Part shown: piece by piece, positions 1-11,990 of the stretch
How the letters are laid out: every line of letters begins with the position of its first letter
How positions within the stretch are numbered: position 1 is the first letter of the stretch
Origin: Ypsolopha sequella
Taxonomy: Eukaryota; Arthropoda; Insecta; Lepidoptera; Ypsolophidae
Length of the DNA stretch: 64,000 nucleotides
Direction: 5' to 3'
NCBI GenBank assembly: GCA_934047225.1
Contig: OW204010.1
Span: 1,940,294-2,004,293, forward strand
Position numbers and translations under genes: made by a program
The notes under the pieces: generated by a model
The model's database searches: none
What the model was told of the DNA's origin: nothing
What the model saw: only the letters and a program-made list of their open reading frames with translations

Positions 1-311
1 ATACAATGTCCTACGAAAGAGGTACTCACTTTGGCGAGTCTGATTTTACATTGATGAACATCAAACAAACGTAGATAAGCTGCTCCTCCAGGTAGGAAAT
101 GGGAAAGAGAGTGCTAGTGTGAGTTTAAAAGTGAGTTCTACCCCCAAATAATACCACTCTTTTAAGTTTGGTAAGCTGGTTCATGAACTGTAAGGGCACC
201 GTCATCAATCTCTGGAGATAACAAAGAAATTCGGCAAGCTTCTATATATGTTTTTTAAGGTGCTGTCATGGGTGAAGCGAGTATTACATTACAACAACAT
301 ATATAACTGTA
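1..311. other. No recognisable feature
   Basis: I see no coding or repeat structure here. The last part may be upstream sequence of the LINE fragment that follows. Confidence 0.4.
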
Positions 312-650
312 ATGTATCAGTCGCTTGTACGTTCACAGCTCAATTCTGTCTCTATCACATGGAATCAATTCTACACAGTATACTCAAATAAACTAGAGAT
401 GATCCAAAAGAGATTTGTTAAAGCACTTGACTTGAAAAGGACGCGATCTCGACTACATAACTCAGATCTTCTTCAACTCTATAAGTCACAACGCCTAAGC
501 GATAGGCGAATGACTCTCTACAATATCTGTAACAAACTTTATGACTGTCCTTCTCTACTGAAACATATCAAGTTTAGAGAACCTGTGGGGTCTTCACGAT
601 CCCGGGCTCTATTCTCTCTGCCAAGGACGCGGAAAAACGCTGGTTTTTGA
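312..650 (+). pseudogene. LINE reverse transcriptase C-terminal fragment
   Basis: This open stretch of 112 residues resembles the C-terminal tail of non-LTR retrotransposon ORF2 proteins. It begins with a YQSLVRSQLNSVSITWNQFY-type stretch, which in Jockey/CR1-like elements follows the reverse transcriptase, and continues with basic MIQKRFVKALDLKR. No palm motifs are present, so this is a 5'-truncated copy. The following 700 bases are AT-rich and could include its 3' UTR. The subfamily cannot be assigned. Confidence 0.6.
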
Positions 651-1388
651 GCCCCTCTCAGGCAAATATACGAGTCATATGACAAAAAACTCCTCTTAGC
701 TGACAATAACATTTAAAAAAGGTTTTATTTAAAAGATAAGTAAAACAGATTCTTGACGACTCTGAAAACTAGTAAAATAACCTAATAAAATATAAAATCA
801 TAACTTACTACAAAACTGTATTATGTATAAGTGTATAAATGTAGTATATAATACCTATGTATTTGTTTGCATGTATGTTTAAACATTTATTTCTTGTTTT
901 CCGACCGATTTAGAGGCCACCAAAACCAGAGTGGCCCAAAATAAAAAGTCTACTTTGTGGATACAGGCCACAGTAGTTTAAGAGCGTACCGAGCTTTTTA
1001 CACACACAAACACGTTTTTATAACCCTTGTTTGAAGTAGTAAACAAGTGTTTGAAGTAGTAAAATCTAGGGAAATATGTATGGATAATTGAGTATATATA
1101 CAAGACTGTATACACGATGGAAACACGATTTGGTAAAATTGGCTCGATAGAATAAATTATTGTTTTATTTAATATTTAAAGTGATATATATAGTTTACTT
1201 CTGTTATTTTTCTTTAAATAAATAAATAAAGAATTAAAATAGGCGATAAAAGTTTCAATGAGAATTTCGTTGTTTTTGTAGTTAAAACAATGAAAATTTA
1301 TGTAAGACCTGTTGGTTGGAAATGAAAAATAGAGTGTTTATAGTTTTTGGAGATTATCTATAATATATTATATAAGTTGTCTCAAGTT
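651..1388. other. AT-rich DNA, no gene seen
   Basis: The stretch is AT-rich with short homopolymers and no supported ORF. I recognise nothing in it. Confidence 0.5.
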
Positions 1389-1514
1389 AATTGTCAGAGC
1401 CGTGAAATTATAATTTCACTAGTAGTAATTGTTAGCTACAGAAGTAATTTCACGGTAGATTTTTTATAATCTAACCTAACCTAGTGAAATTTTAATTTCA
1501 CGGCTTTGACAATT
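1389..1514. repeat. Small fold-back MITE
   Basis: The arms begin AATTGTCAGAGCCGTGAAAT and return as its near-perfect inverse after about 60 bp. Each arm also contains its own short palindrome, GTGAAATTATAATTTCAC. No protein is encoded and no clear target duplication is visible. Confidence 0.7.
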
Positions 1515-1548
1515 TACCTGCGACATATATATTATTATAAAAATACCT

Positions 1549-1655
1549 TGACTGACTGACTGACAAACTGACTGACTGAATGAATGACTGACTGACTAAC
1601 TGACAAACTGACAAGCTGACTGACTGAATGACTGACTGACTGACTTACTGACTGA
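1549..1655. repeat. (TGAC)n microsatellite
   Basis: An interrupted TGAC/TGAA tetranucleotide tract. It produces a meaningless Ser/Val/Gln-rich antisense ORF. Confidence 0.9.
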
Positions 1656-2042
1656 TCTATCAACGCCCAAACCAAACGGCTGCACATAGGAACATGAACT
1701 TTAGACTGTTTTAGGTTCCTTGTATGACGTAGACATTTCAGGAAATTTCCACGGTATCCACGCGAGCAACGTTGCGGGACATTCATAGTTCAGTATAATT
1801 ACAAAGCTCAATGCGTTAAATTAATTTTTTATCTTCGCAATTTCGTGTCACAAACTGATAATGAAATATAAATCAAGTGGCAAATTAAAAAAAGCAATAT
1901 ATCATGCATACGCAATGAATCGGTTCTACACGTGTAAGTATGAGTACCTACATAGATAATACTCGGCATCTGCTTTTTTTAAATACTTTGACGGTTCCGT
2001 ATCTCAAAATGACCTAATTCCCTCTCTCCCTTCTACCACCTG
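1656..2042. other. No gene seen
   Basis: Unremarkable AT-rich DNA between a microsatellite and a MITE. Confidence 0.4.
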
Positions 2043-2212
2043 TAGCCTGAACATGAAAACATCTCCGTATAGTTGCGTTTCAAACTACATCAAAATCGTA
2101 TGGAATCTGGGAAACCGCTCCAAGCGGACAGTAGCGGAACTAACAGCTACGTATGGCAACCTAAGTTTAGTTTCAAACGCAGCTATACGGAGATGTTTTC
2201 ATGCTTAGGCTA
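2043..2212. repeat. Fold-back MITE with about 44-bp arms
   Basis: The left arm (TAGCCTGAACATGAAAACAT onward) is repeated inverted at about 2168-2212 with few mismatches. The inner ends share GCGTTTCAAACT / AGTTTCAAACGC. The central ~80 bp is unique. The structure is that of a non-autonomous DNA transposon; the superfamily is unknown. Confidence 0.75.
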
Positions 2213-2439
2213 CTGTAGTCAGTATTCCGTCTGCTTGAACGTAACCATTCAAATGTTCGCTCATCATCAACACAGCTGCGACGTGGAACTGTCTGTCTGT
2301 TATAACCCAGATTCCTTTAATAGAACAGTAAACAGGTACCTGTTGGGTCAGGGCGCTTCATCCTAGGTACAATTGACTCTTCACATCAGGCGTGTTGGTG
2401 GCCAAGCGTGAGTCCAAAGTGAATTATAAAAAAAAATGC

Positions 2440-2575
2440 GCTTAGTATCACTTTGTTGTCTGTCTGTATGTCTGTCTGTCTGTCTGTCTGTCTGCTTGTC
2501 ATTTTTTCGGGCCCCGTGAGAGATATCAAATTAAAGCTGATAAGTGCTGACAGTAATTTCCAACTCAATGTGAAT
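2440..2575 (+). repeat. Dispersed repeat with (TGTC)n core
   Basis: A 'tatcactttgttgtctgtct' tract is followed by 'gggcccc' and 'gatatcaaattaaagctgat'. Related copies lie at 42935-43050 (same strand) and, more degenerate, at 35040-35190 and 53180-53320. I infer one dispersed family. Confidence 0.6.
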
Positions 2576-3518
2576 TATTGCCTTTTACGCATAGATATAA
2601 AATGAGGAAGACGATACGTTCTTATGTAAAATATAGTATAACGATAGTACTAAAGATAGTAGCTGGTGGAGTAGAGTAGATAACGCATGTGGTAAAGTAT
2701 TTGGCTAAATAGTACGCTAGTTACTATACTTAAGTAGAGCTATTCTGCCAAATGTAAACCCAACTTTAGTAAGAGGGGCGATAAGTGGACCAGCACAATT
2801 TTTTCGACACAACATACTCTCGCTTGTCTTCCAGAGGGATAAACAGTGACTACAGATCTGATACGATCCTGACACACATCTTCCACATCCATCAATCCCG
2901 TCATACAAGCTCTTCTATTCCGGTTACTTTTGTCATTGCCCTTCGTTAGTATGTCACCAGTTTGGTCAGCATAAGTCCTTCTAGGGCAGCCTGGTCCAGA
3001 TTAAATTTGTTTTGTTACTCCTCTTTCTTTCAAAAATTTTGATATCATTAATTGAAAAATGGGCCTGCTGTATGAACCAACTCCACCAAACGAAAGAGAT
3101 AGTGCGTTTTAGTAATTTTGTGACTTTGACATCTGTCGCTTTTAGGCAGAGACGTCGTAGACTCAATAGACACGTTACTCCCTTTTGAATTTATGCCACA
3201 GCCTGGAATTCGTTCAGTTTGATCGTCGGAACACACCCACTTATCTTGCCATCTCTTTGGCAGGCGTAGAATAATAATTTGTATCTGCTATCATACAAAA
3301 TAGAATATATAATCACAAAATAAATTATTAACTAACCCAAAATAAAAATGAAACGACTATTTCCATTCTTTATTGTTATTTGCGCCGTTATTTTAAAATA
3401 TCAGTCATCCTTTTCTTACTAAGAAATTTTCTATTAGAGTAAAGAGTTAAGTTGAACTTACTGTTTCTATTCTATTGTTCTCTCTATGCCCAGTTATTTC
3501 TAGGAGATCTGAACAAAG
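2576..3518. other. No gene seen
   Basis: Short ORFs on the minus strand (about 2717-3236) overlap in several frames and show no recognisable domain. They may be a degenerate transposon. Confidence 0.4.
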
Positions 3519-3633
3519 AAAATTCAGGCAAGCCTTTCGGGAGAGTGGGGGGAAAAAAATTCGGGGAAGTGGTCAAATCGAGAAAGTGGTTGAATCGGGA
3601 GAGTGGTCCATTCGGGAAAGTGGACCGTCCATA
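3519..3633 (+). repeat. Degenerate minisatellite, about 18-bp unit
   Basis: About five imperfect copies of a TCGGGARAGTGGT-type unit occur in a row. Confidence 0.6.
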
Positions 3634-4511
3634 CTTAAACGAGAACGATGAACTCTGATAGTATCGGGCGCGAGACAAGTGAATCAAAGCAGGTCCATTG
3701 GACTTGATTTTGTAGGACCACGCGCGGGGAGCAGGTACTGTATCTTTCTTCTTTTGTTTTTATATAAACCTTTACGTAATAAATTAAATACGATTCGCAG
3801 TACGTAGGGTCAATATGAAAAGCACACTTCCACTTGCCTTAGAAACTTGATATTAAGGACAAAGGGAGATCTTCTGGGACCAATATTTCTTTATATTTAT
3901 TTATTTAGGTAAAAACAATAGACGTAAACTACAGAAATAAGAAGAAGATATTAAAAAAAAATTGACAAATATGTAAATCTACTTGTCATGCATGTTAGTT
4001 TTATGTGAATTAGTGTATATCGATTTTACCTGACAAGTTGTTACAAGATGGTGGACAGACAATAAAGATGTTGATCAAACAATTAGTGGTAATTACTTTT
4101 ATATAAACATTACCCTTCAACATTTTCCACAGAGAGATAACAATAAAAAATGATACAATACATAAACATACATACCAATACATACATATATAATATTTAT
4201 AAATAATCCTATTCAGTTAGATTATAATTGTTTGAAATAAAATTATTTATTTGTTGTCAAAAGTCGTCAAGAATGTGTCAAATTTTTAAATTAAATATGT
4301 CAGCTGAGAGGAGTGTTTTATTGTATAACTTACAGATTCGTCTGAGACGTGCTCAACGACCGGTGTATTTATAATGGTATAAATCAGAAACTTATTAAAA
4401 ACTCACAATATTTTGTACGTATAAGTATAAAGTAAAGTTGATATGAGTCATATTTAACGGTCGCAGTCACAAAATAATGCCGTATTACTATTTCCATCGC
4501 ACAAAGAGTGT
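3634..4511. other. AT-rich DNA, no gene seen
   Basis: I see AT-rich sequence without coding features. The last part may be 5' UTR of the LINE that follows. Confidence 0.4.
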
Positions 4512-5173
4512 TTGGGAACAACTATTGCTTGCCTGCTACAGATAGAACAAACTAGTTCTGGTGATGGCGAGCGCATGGAGGCCAGCCTAGTTTCGTTGAA
4601 GAAAACATTGCGTGAAACCACGGTATGCGCTCAAGGCGCCTCACCGCGGGTGACTAATGACGGTGTGAAGGTGATTTTAAATACTAACCCGATGTGTATG
4701 ACTCAGAATGCACTTAATAATGTAACGTTCTCTGAGATAGCGGGATCCGGAGGTGAATTTAGGGATAAGGAGCGAGATGAGAATTGGGTATTAGTACAGA
4801 GAAACCGGCTTAAAAATAAGTTTATTGGTACAAAGGGTCCGGCCATAGACCCAACTGGTAAATTTAAAGCGGCAGATATAAAAGTCCCACTGTTTATAAA
4901 CAATGTTGGCTTGGAAGTTACTAGCGCTGACATTGCGAAATACATTAAGAGTAAAACTAATCTACTAGTGAATCTGGTTGAGATGAAAATGAAGCGCTAA
5001 AGGGACTATAAAGCCTATAAAGTATTTGTTCCTAAGCACAAGATTTCTACCTTTTTAAATGAAAAACTATGGCCTGAGGGCATTTCATTTCGGCGTTTTA
5101 TTGATTTTGGGGCGAATAACTTACGGAATTTGCTGACGGTGGAGAAAACGGTGGCAACTAATGTTCAATCAAA
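4512..5173 (+). pseudogene. LINE ORF1 (nucleic-acid-binding protein), broken
   Basis: A 162-residue ORF ends at 5000, but homologous-looking coding sequence continues downstream in the same region (a YKVFVPKHKI-like stretch, then GISFRRFIDFG) past stops. Long polar sequence with a late IKVPLFINNVGLEV segment is typical of insect non-LTR ORF1 proteins, which coat the retrotransposon RNA. It lies directly before an endonuclease ORF in the same orientation, as expected for ORF1-ORF2 order. No CCHC knuckle is visible in the surviving part. Confidence 0.5.
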
Positions 5174-6100
5174 ATGATAAGTAGCAATCAAACTTTAACA
5201 CAGCTAGTTAGTTTTAATTGCAAGTCTGTTACAAGATCTGTAGACGGTGTTCGTGAGTTATGCAAGACGGCTCATGTACTTGCTCTTCAGGAGACGTGGC
5301 TGTTGCCTCACGACTATAGACCAGGCTTTTGAGAATACCAGAAAATCAGCGGTGGACACGTCGGCTGGTATGTTGAGAGGCCGACCCTACGGTGGTGTGG
5401 CTATTATGTGGCGGAAGGGAGTGTTTTCGTCCGTATCAGTGATTCCGTGTAATAGTGTTAGATTAACTGCGATTAAAATTTGCGTGACTGATCGTTTTTC
5501 CTTGATCTTCTCTGTGTATATGCCCACAGACAATGCGGAAAACTTAACAGAATTCACGAAGGTACTAAGTGGAATAAACGCAGTGATCGAAAGTAGCGAA
5601 GTTGAATCAGCATTCATTGTAGGTGACTTTAATGCACATCCTAATGATTTTTTTTTTTAAAGAAATTTCTAGTTTTTGTGAAGACCAAAGCTGGTTGTGT
5701 AATGATATAGATTGGCTAGGGATATCGTTAGATACGTATACTTTTAAAACTGAAAGCTATGACAACTGTAAAAGGTGGCTTGATCATGCTCTAACCACGG
5801 AGGCAGCTTCGCAGTGTGTGTCTGATGTCAAGGTACGTTATGATGTTTATTGGTCGGACCACCTTCCGCTCGAAGTTTAATGTAAGTTAGTTAACTTAAC
5901 ATCAAAAATATTGTATACGGAAGATGTTTGTGATAAAGTGCGATGGGGTGAAAGGGACACTGAACAGATTAATAAGTATACTGAAGAGTGCTGTGCCAAG
6001 CTAAAAGTCATTTTTCAATTAAATACATGCCAAACTTTAGCTCAAATAGCTGGGCCGTTTTCGCACTACAAGCATGCTAAGCTTTTATTTCAGGTTTCTT
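5174..6100 (+). pseudogene. LINE ORF2 endonuclease domain (APE type), broken
   Basis: Frames interrupted by stops encode the apurinic-like endonuclease of a non-LTR retrotransposon. LALQETWL carries the catalytic Glu, VGDFNAHPND the Asp/Asn pair, WLDHALTT a middle motif and YWSDHLPLEV the final Asp-His. In an active element this domain nicks the target site for reverse transcription. Frameshifts occur near 5330 and at the T-run at about 5650. Coding similarity fades by about 6050, so the reverse transcriptase is missing and the copy is dead. Confidence 0.7.
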
Positions 6101-6134
6101 TATTTTGCTGAACCATAATCGTGTCTTCAAATCG

Positions 6135-6142
6135 TATATAAG
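6135..6142 (+). promoter_or_regulatory. TATA box of the small secreted gene
   Basis: TATATAAG lies 63-70 bp before an ATG with a good signal peptide and splice donor. A start site about 30 bp downstream would leave a 5' UTR of roughly 40 nt. This is inference from spacing. Confidence 0.5.
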
Positions 6143-6204
6143 CAGACTCTTTCTCCAACACATATCATATAGAATCTTGATTCCGGGAACTACAGTTCAG
6201 TACA

Positions 6205-7552
6205 ATGCGTACAATTTTGCTAGTAGCTTTGTTCTTGTGTTTATTGGCTAAGCAAACGGTAAGTTTATCTTTGTTAACTTTGTTTTAATTTTGTCAGAAA
6301 AAGTTTCGAATTTGTATTAATTACGTACCTGATTATTTACTTCATCGTTGTTCGTTAGAAAGTAATTTGTAACCGTAACGTTTATTGGTGGTCAAATTAT
6401 AGAAACTTTGCACAAATTGAGACATCCTAATGAAGGAAAGGAAACCATTACAAAAAGAAGTGGCACGGAACAAGCCCGGACCTAGGGGGTTGCACTTGCA
6501 CCGGGCGGGCGGCAAGGCCAGGGGGCGGCAAAAGCCACTTCGCTCTCATAAGTTTAGCCGTCATTGTTCTTGCAATAGGACTGAGTCACGCACGTCGGTC
6601 AGGGTGCGCTCTGGTATCAAAGCTTCATACAAAAACAGTTACATGTTCAAGTAGTGGAGGAAATAATCGCTGGATCAGATCCAACATGTTGATTGTTTGA
6701 ATAATAATTTGAATTATGACGATATAATAGATGGTTTTGCGGAAAAAAAGTGTAGGAAAATAAAATTTTGTTTATTTAATTTTTTGCTAAATTGTTTGAT
6801 GTAGAATGCTCACACGGTAGTTTTTTTTCACAAGGGCGCCAAATCAGCCCTTTGCACCCCCTGTACAAATATGTGGATCCAGACCTGTCTTTGAATTCAA
6901 AGCATTTAGACAAATATCCACCGTAATAATTGAAAACAGAGACATGTTTGGTGCCTGTTTTAGTTAGGTAAATTACTAAATTAATTAATGAAAATAATAA
7001 GAACCGTTCTACATAAGCCGTCCTTTTTTTTGAAACCAAATTTTAATTAATATTCTAGGCGCATATAAATAAAAAATATATTGAATCTTACCAAAACTCG
7101 ATATACTTTACACTGGAGCCTAAATAGGATGCATAGGATGCATGCTTTTTTATCATTTAAGTAATCACAAACAGTGTAATAGGTTTCTAGTAAAAATATC
7201 TCATTTACATAAACCCTAAATGTACAAAGGGAGAGTCCTAATTTTCTTTTGGTATAATATTATCGTTAAATAGAATGGTATTTCCCATGAATGCTTTATT
7301 AACATTTTCTAAAGTAAATACGTCACAAGTTACCTTGTGTTTATTTCTACATTCAGAAACATCCCAGACACCTCTTGGAAATTCATTTCGTGATGATTTT
7401 GTTCATTATTTAAAGGAGTCTCGTAGATGGCAATTTTTTTTTTTTTATAATTGCAGTTTGCCGGTGGAAAACGTCACGATAAACGAAAAGAAACCAAAAA
7501 AAATCTGTGCATGATCAATGTACACAAGGAATTCTGCATTAAGGGGAATAAA
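6205..7552 (+). CDS. Putative small secreted protein, EGF-like start (two exons, 3' end not found)
   Basis: Exon 1 (6205-6258) encodes 18 residues starting MRTILLVALFLCLLAKQT, a textbook signal-peptide core, and stops at the donor ACG|GTAAGT. Exon 2 (7457-7552) follows the acceptor TTGCAG in the same phase 0 and adds 32 residues. The predicted signal cleavage falls just after the junction (TFA-GG). The mature part is very basic (GGKRHDKRKETKKN) and then carries C-x8-C-x2-G (LCMINVHKEFCIKG). That spacing is like the first two cysteines of EGF-family ligands such as HB-EGF and amphiregulin. A donor AAA|GTAAAC follows in phase 0. No third exon with the remaining cysteines could be found downstream, so this may be a truncated gene or have a distant exon. 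The intron (1,198 bp) is AT-rich with one GC-rich patch at about 6470-6560. It could instead be another class of secreted peptide. Confidence 0.5.
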
Positions 7553-9271
7553 GTAAACATTTTTTTATCTATCTTTTATATAACTTTTTAGAAAAAAAAA
7601 ACAGAATATTAATTACCAGCTTTTGCCCGCAGTTTCGCTCACGTAAAAGTTTTAAATATATTTTATTTCACTTTTTTAAGATTTATTTCTTTTGTTTATG
7701 TATTAGTTAAAATCTATTTTTTATTGTTTTAATATTAATGAATAAACAAAAGAAATACTTTTTTTTCATACTGCCCGAGCATTATGTAGGTATATTAATC
7801 ACTTAGTCCTCGACAACTTTAATAATAATAAAGTGGTAAAGAATTCATGTTTGTAAATTGAATAGTTTTGCGAAATCTTTAATGAAATGGGTTATTAGAC
7901 TTATTACACACAAAAATCGTTTTTTTTTTTTTTTTGATGGATTTCATCCCAAAATTACTCAAGCTGTTATAATGAGGCCAAAACTATTTTATTTACAATT
8001 TTGTCTGTCTGTATGTTTCGTTTAAATTCAAGAACTACTCGACGGATTCGGATGCTATTTTATTTATTCATCAGAGTGACACTTGTGCTTTAAAAGAGGG
8101 AACCTAGCGACCGATGGTGAAATACTGATTAACTTTAGCGGTATGAATTTGAGTAAGCGAAAAATTAACTAAACTGGAGACGAATATTGATTAATAATAA
8201 AATCCAGATCGAGCTTACAAAAAGTGGGCTGTAAATAATCCATTTTGCATACAAATATTTCCAGCGTGTGACTTAATTACTAAGTGAACGACTAGAAATA
8301 CAGAGCGGGCACCGTCTATGTTCAAATAGAGACGATTTTTTAAATTGAGGTTTCACGGAACGAACTACTAAAAAGTTCACTTTGATCACCATTTTGTGAG
8401 TTTCTTTGTTAATGATTATTGGTTACTGTTACTGGAATTATATTTGAGGTCTCTCTTTTTTTATTATGATTCGTTTTTTAATGAAATCGAATCGGTGCAG
8501 TCAGGTGAGTTGGGCCGCGCACCAAAACTTCAAGTGTCCTGAATAAATACCAAAGCGTTCTTTATTCTTTATTGTACACAGAAAAGCAGTTAAAACATAT
8601 AATACATTAAAAGACATGCACACAGGCGAGCTTATCTCTAAAAAGAGATTTCTTCCAGCAAACCTAAGCGGGAAAGGGAAATTTTATTAAAATAAGTAAT
8701 CATACATACGTGTATTACAAAAGATATATATCCTAAATAATAAAATTAAATAATTAAAAATTAATAATATATAAATTACGATACCTAAACAAAATATACA
8801 TACATAGTTATAATATACTTACTTACCCATAATAAATATAAAGTATACATAAACTTACCTATTTACTATGACAGTGAGAGGTAGTGCTCTTTTAGCTATT
8901 TCTTGAAAAGGCTCTTGGTGGGACAGTTACGAATACTGTGCGGTAATGAGTTCCACAGTCCAATTGCTGTAACATTATACGATTTTCTGTAAGCCCCAGT
9001 GTTGTGTATAGGAGTTTTTAACTAGAACATGTTAGAAGGACGTTGGGGCTTATCTTAAGAATACAGGTATTGAAAGTGTAAAGTGGCACAACCGGCTGGT
9101 ACCCGGTTTTTTCCACCAGTCGTGCCTCTTACAAATAAAGTTAAAAAGTGACCTAATTGTAACCTAATAGTTGGAAAAAAGTTCTGAAGAAAACTTCGAG
9201 GTACTTTACAATTAAGTGTATTTAACTTTATCAAAAATATGTATAATTTCACAAGACTGAAGATGTAATTG
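7553..9271. other. AT-rich DNA with repeat debris
   Basis: Contains a 'cagcttttgcccgcagtttc' fragment at about 7618 of the dispersed repeat seen at 44765, a relic around 7990-8110, and at about 8550-9050 what looks like the antisense 3' end of a LINE. No supported gene. Confidence 0.4.
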
Positions 9272-9562
9272 ACAATATTACATTGTTACAAAATTTTGCC
9301 AAGTCATTATTAAAACTTTTAGAACATCAAATAGTTGTGTCAGGTACCGCCTTAACTTCAGGTAGCAATATTACATTAGAACAAATTCTGCCAAGTCATT
9401 ACTAAAACTTTTAGAACATCAAATAGTTGTGTCAGGTACCGCCTTAACATCAGGTAGCAATATTACATTGGAATAAATTCTACCAAGTCATTACTAAAAC
9501 CTTTAAGTGAATAAACTGGTTGGGTTAGGTACCGCCTTAACCACAGGTAACTATATTACATT
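9272..9562 (+). repeat. Tandem repeat, three copies of about 92-94 bp
   Basis: AATATTACATT anchors recur at about 9273, 9367, 9459 and 9551. Each unit contains a 'tcaggtaccgccttaac'-type segment (ggttaggtaccgccttaac in the third copy). The copies are slightly diverged. Confidence 0.85.
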
Positions 9563-10396
9563 GAATTTTGTGAATCTACATTAAAAAAAAAAAACTTTAA
9601 GAGTAAGAAAACTTGAAAAAACAAGGAAAATAATTTCCAAACAAATCTAGCTCAGTGGAGCCGTGAATCCATCTTAATAATATTTGTCGACATACTCTTT
9701 TGAATAAGACGTCTGGTACACTATCCAGTTTTACCAGGGAAAATTACGGAACAATGAAATTTTACATTTTAGGTTATCCAGATGAAACAGAAAGAAGAAT
9801 TTAACACTTTGTTTAGAAAAGATCATAAATCTAAGTGTCCTGGAAACATTCCGTCCAAGCCATCTTTTATAATGCGAGGTTAAAATTAAAACCTACGTCA
9901 CATACTTGTAATTCGCCAACATTTTCTACCAGAACTGGCACGCCGTCCGCTGTCCAACTTAGGGTGAATGAACTCCAACCCGGCGATTCCGTTGGTCCAA
10001 CCTCGCTAACAAAAGGCAGCTTGACCGCGATTCAACCACGCGGCTGCCATTACTCAGCCACCAGGACAAAGAACTCAAGAGAAGCGAAAACAACAACCCA
10101 TGACCTGACAATAGATCAGATCTCCCTCCATCCCAGCCAAAAATTCCTTTTTAATCCATCAATCCAATTTCATATAATTCTTCTTTAAGACTTTCAACAA
10201 CTCGTTTTGGCAAAACCGCCATGATGAAAATGATAAATATAGATAATGATGATAAAAAACAAAACACGACTCAACAGCTAAAACACTCGCCGAGCATCCA
10301 TCGGAAACGGAACTCGCACAAACCAAGTGAACGAACTCATGTCAATCCACTCAACTTGAAACACGTACCAACCCAGCGAACAAAAAAAATCGAAAT
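9563..10396. other. Unassigned sequence
   Basis: A more GC-rich patch at 9900-10130 is open in the plus strand (Thr/Ser-rich) but shows no recognisable domain. It could be a retroelement 5' part. Confidence 0.35.
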
Positions 10397-11990
10397 TTAT
10401 CGACAACAACTCAACCTTTGACATGAACACACCCAACAAGCTAACAACGATGCGAAAACTTTGAGCAATGATGCACAAACTCTGAGATAACCGCACCTTA
10501 TAAAATTTGCTACGCTACAAAAGCGATCAAGTAAATAAGAAGGGGACAGTGGGCTCTTAATAATATTATAAAGGCGAGAGAGGATATTATAATTGCGACG
10601 AAGGCGAATAGGGAGCCATTTTAACTCAGAGCGAAAGTTGGACAAGTGATCGAATAAGCAACCATAGATGAAGCGGATACCCAAGTTTTAAAGCCGTTCT
10701 AGTTTTTTTAAGAGTTTTTCGGTGATATCAACGAAACAGACATCAGCATAGTCAATAAGAGGAAGAATAAGGGATTGAGCGAGAGATATTTTAGTTTTAA
10801 AGGGTAGAAAATTCTGGAGTTGCTTTAGGGAGTGGAATGCACCGTGTACTCTTCGGCTAATCTCATTGATATGGGCAGCTCAAGAGAAGTTGCTATCAAA
10901 TATAACCCCTAAATTTTTTGCTTTTTCAGTAAATATTAAAGGGATCCCATTATAGCACACGGGAGGTACCGACATATTATTAAGCACGTTAAGCATATAT
11001 CTACTGCCAATAATTATGATTTGTGACTTATTTGGGTTGACAAGCAAACCATATGATTTTTCTCAATTAAATATGTTAGAGAGGTCATGGTTTAACTCTA
11101 GTAAGGCTGTTTTCACCTGATTTACTGGAAAATGACTATTTATTTGCAAATCGTCTGCATAGAGATGGTAGGAAGAAGATAACGTTTCAGTGATGGAGTT
11201 AAAAAAAATTGAAAACAGTAGAGGTGAAAGGACGCCACCTTGCGGTACACCAGCAGTAAGCTCGCACCATTCTGATGTAACATCATTGGAACGAATACAC
11301 TGCTGACGACTGCGCAAATACGAACCAAACCATTCCGTTACTAGAGGAGATACGTTAAGAGAGCGCAGGACTCCCAGGAGTATATCAAAGTCGACACAGT
11401 TAAAAGCGCTACTGAAGTCTAACAGGGTTAGCACAGTTACTTGTTTATTATCAGTAGCCAACCTGATGTTGTCAGTAACCTTGAGAAGTGCAGTAACAGT
11501 ACTATGTCCAGGACGGAAACCGGATTGAAAACGATTAAGTAGGTTATTTTGGGCCAAGTACAAGGACAGTTGTTTGGAAACAATGGCTTCTAAGACTTTG
11601 GACAGGATAGGTAGGATGGAGATGGGTCTAAATTCAGAAAAGGAACAGGGGTAAGATGTTTTGTGTAAAGGAATGACATGGGCCATTTTCCACGCTGTGG
11701 GAAGGGAACTGGTTACAAGGGAGTGATTAAGAATATGAGAAACGGTAGGAACAAATTCTTCGAGGATAGAAAGAAGCATCTGTGAACAAATCTGGTCATC
11801 TTTTGAAGATATGGACAGAATAACTTTCTTAACGTCACTCATAGTGACAGTTGTAAATGAGAACGGAACGCAATTGGGCATAGGTTTGTTGGCTAAGTTG
11901 TAAAGGATTGTGTTTTTAATGTGGCCTTCTAAGGAGACAGGAGTAGATGAGAAGTACTTATTAAGTGCATTAAAATCAATATGAAGATTG
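10397..11990 (-). pseudogene. LINE ORF2 reverse transcriptase (Jockey/CR1-like), broken
   Basis: Read on the minus strand, 11881-11063 encodes a clear non-LTR reverse transcriptase. FRPISILPILSKVLE is motif 1, FRPGHSTVTALL motif 2, LLDFSSAFNCVD motif A with the first catalytic Asp, AGVPQGGVLSPLLF motif B and HLYADDLQ motif C. Downstream, in changing frames to 10397, follow the thumb and C-terminal parts (for example GIRFIYGC). No endonuclease is visible, so the copy is 5'-truncated and carries frameshifts and stops. The subfamily is uncertain. Confidence 0.8.

Noticed and set aside
1535..1786. Ser/Val-rich 83-aa antisense ORF
   Set aside because: It is produced by the (TGAC)n microsatellite.
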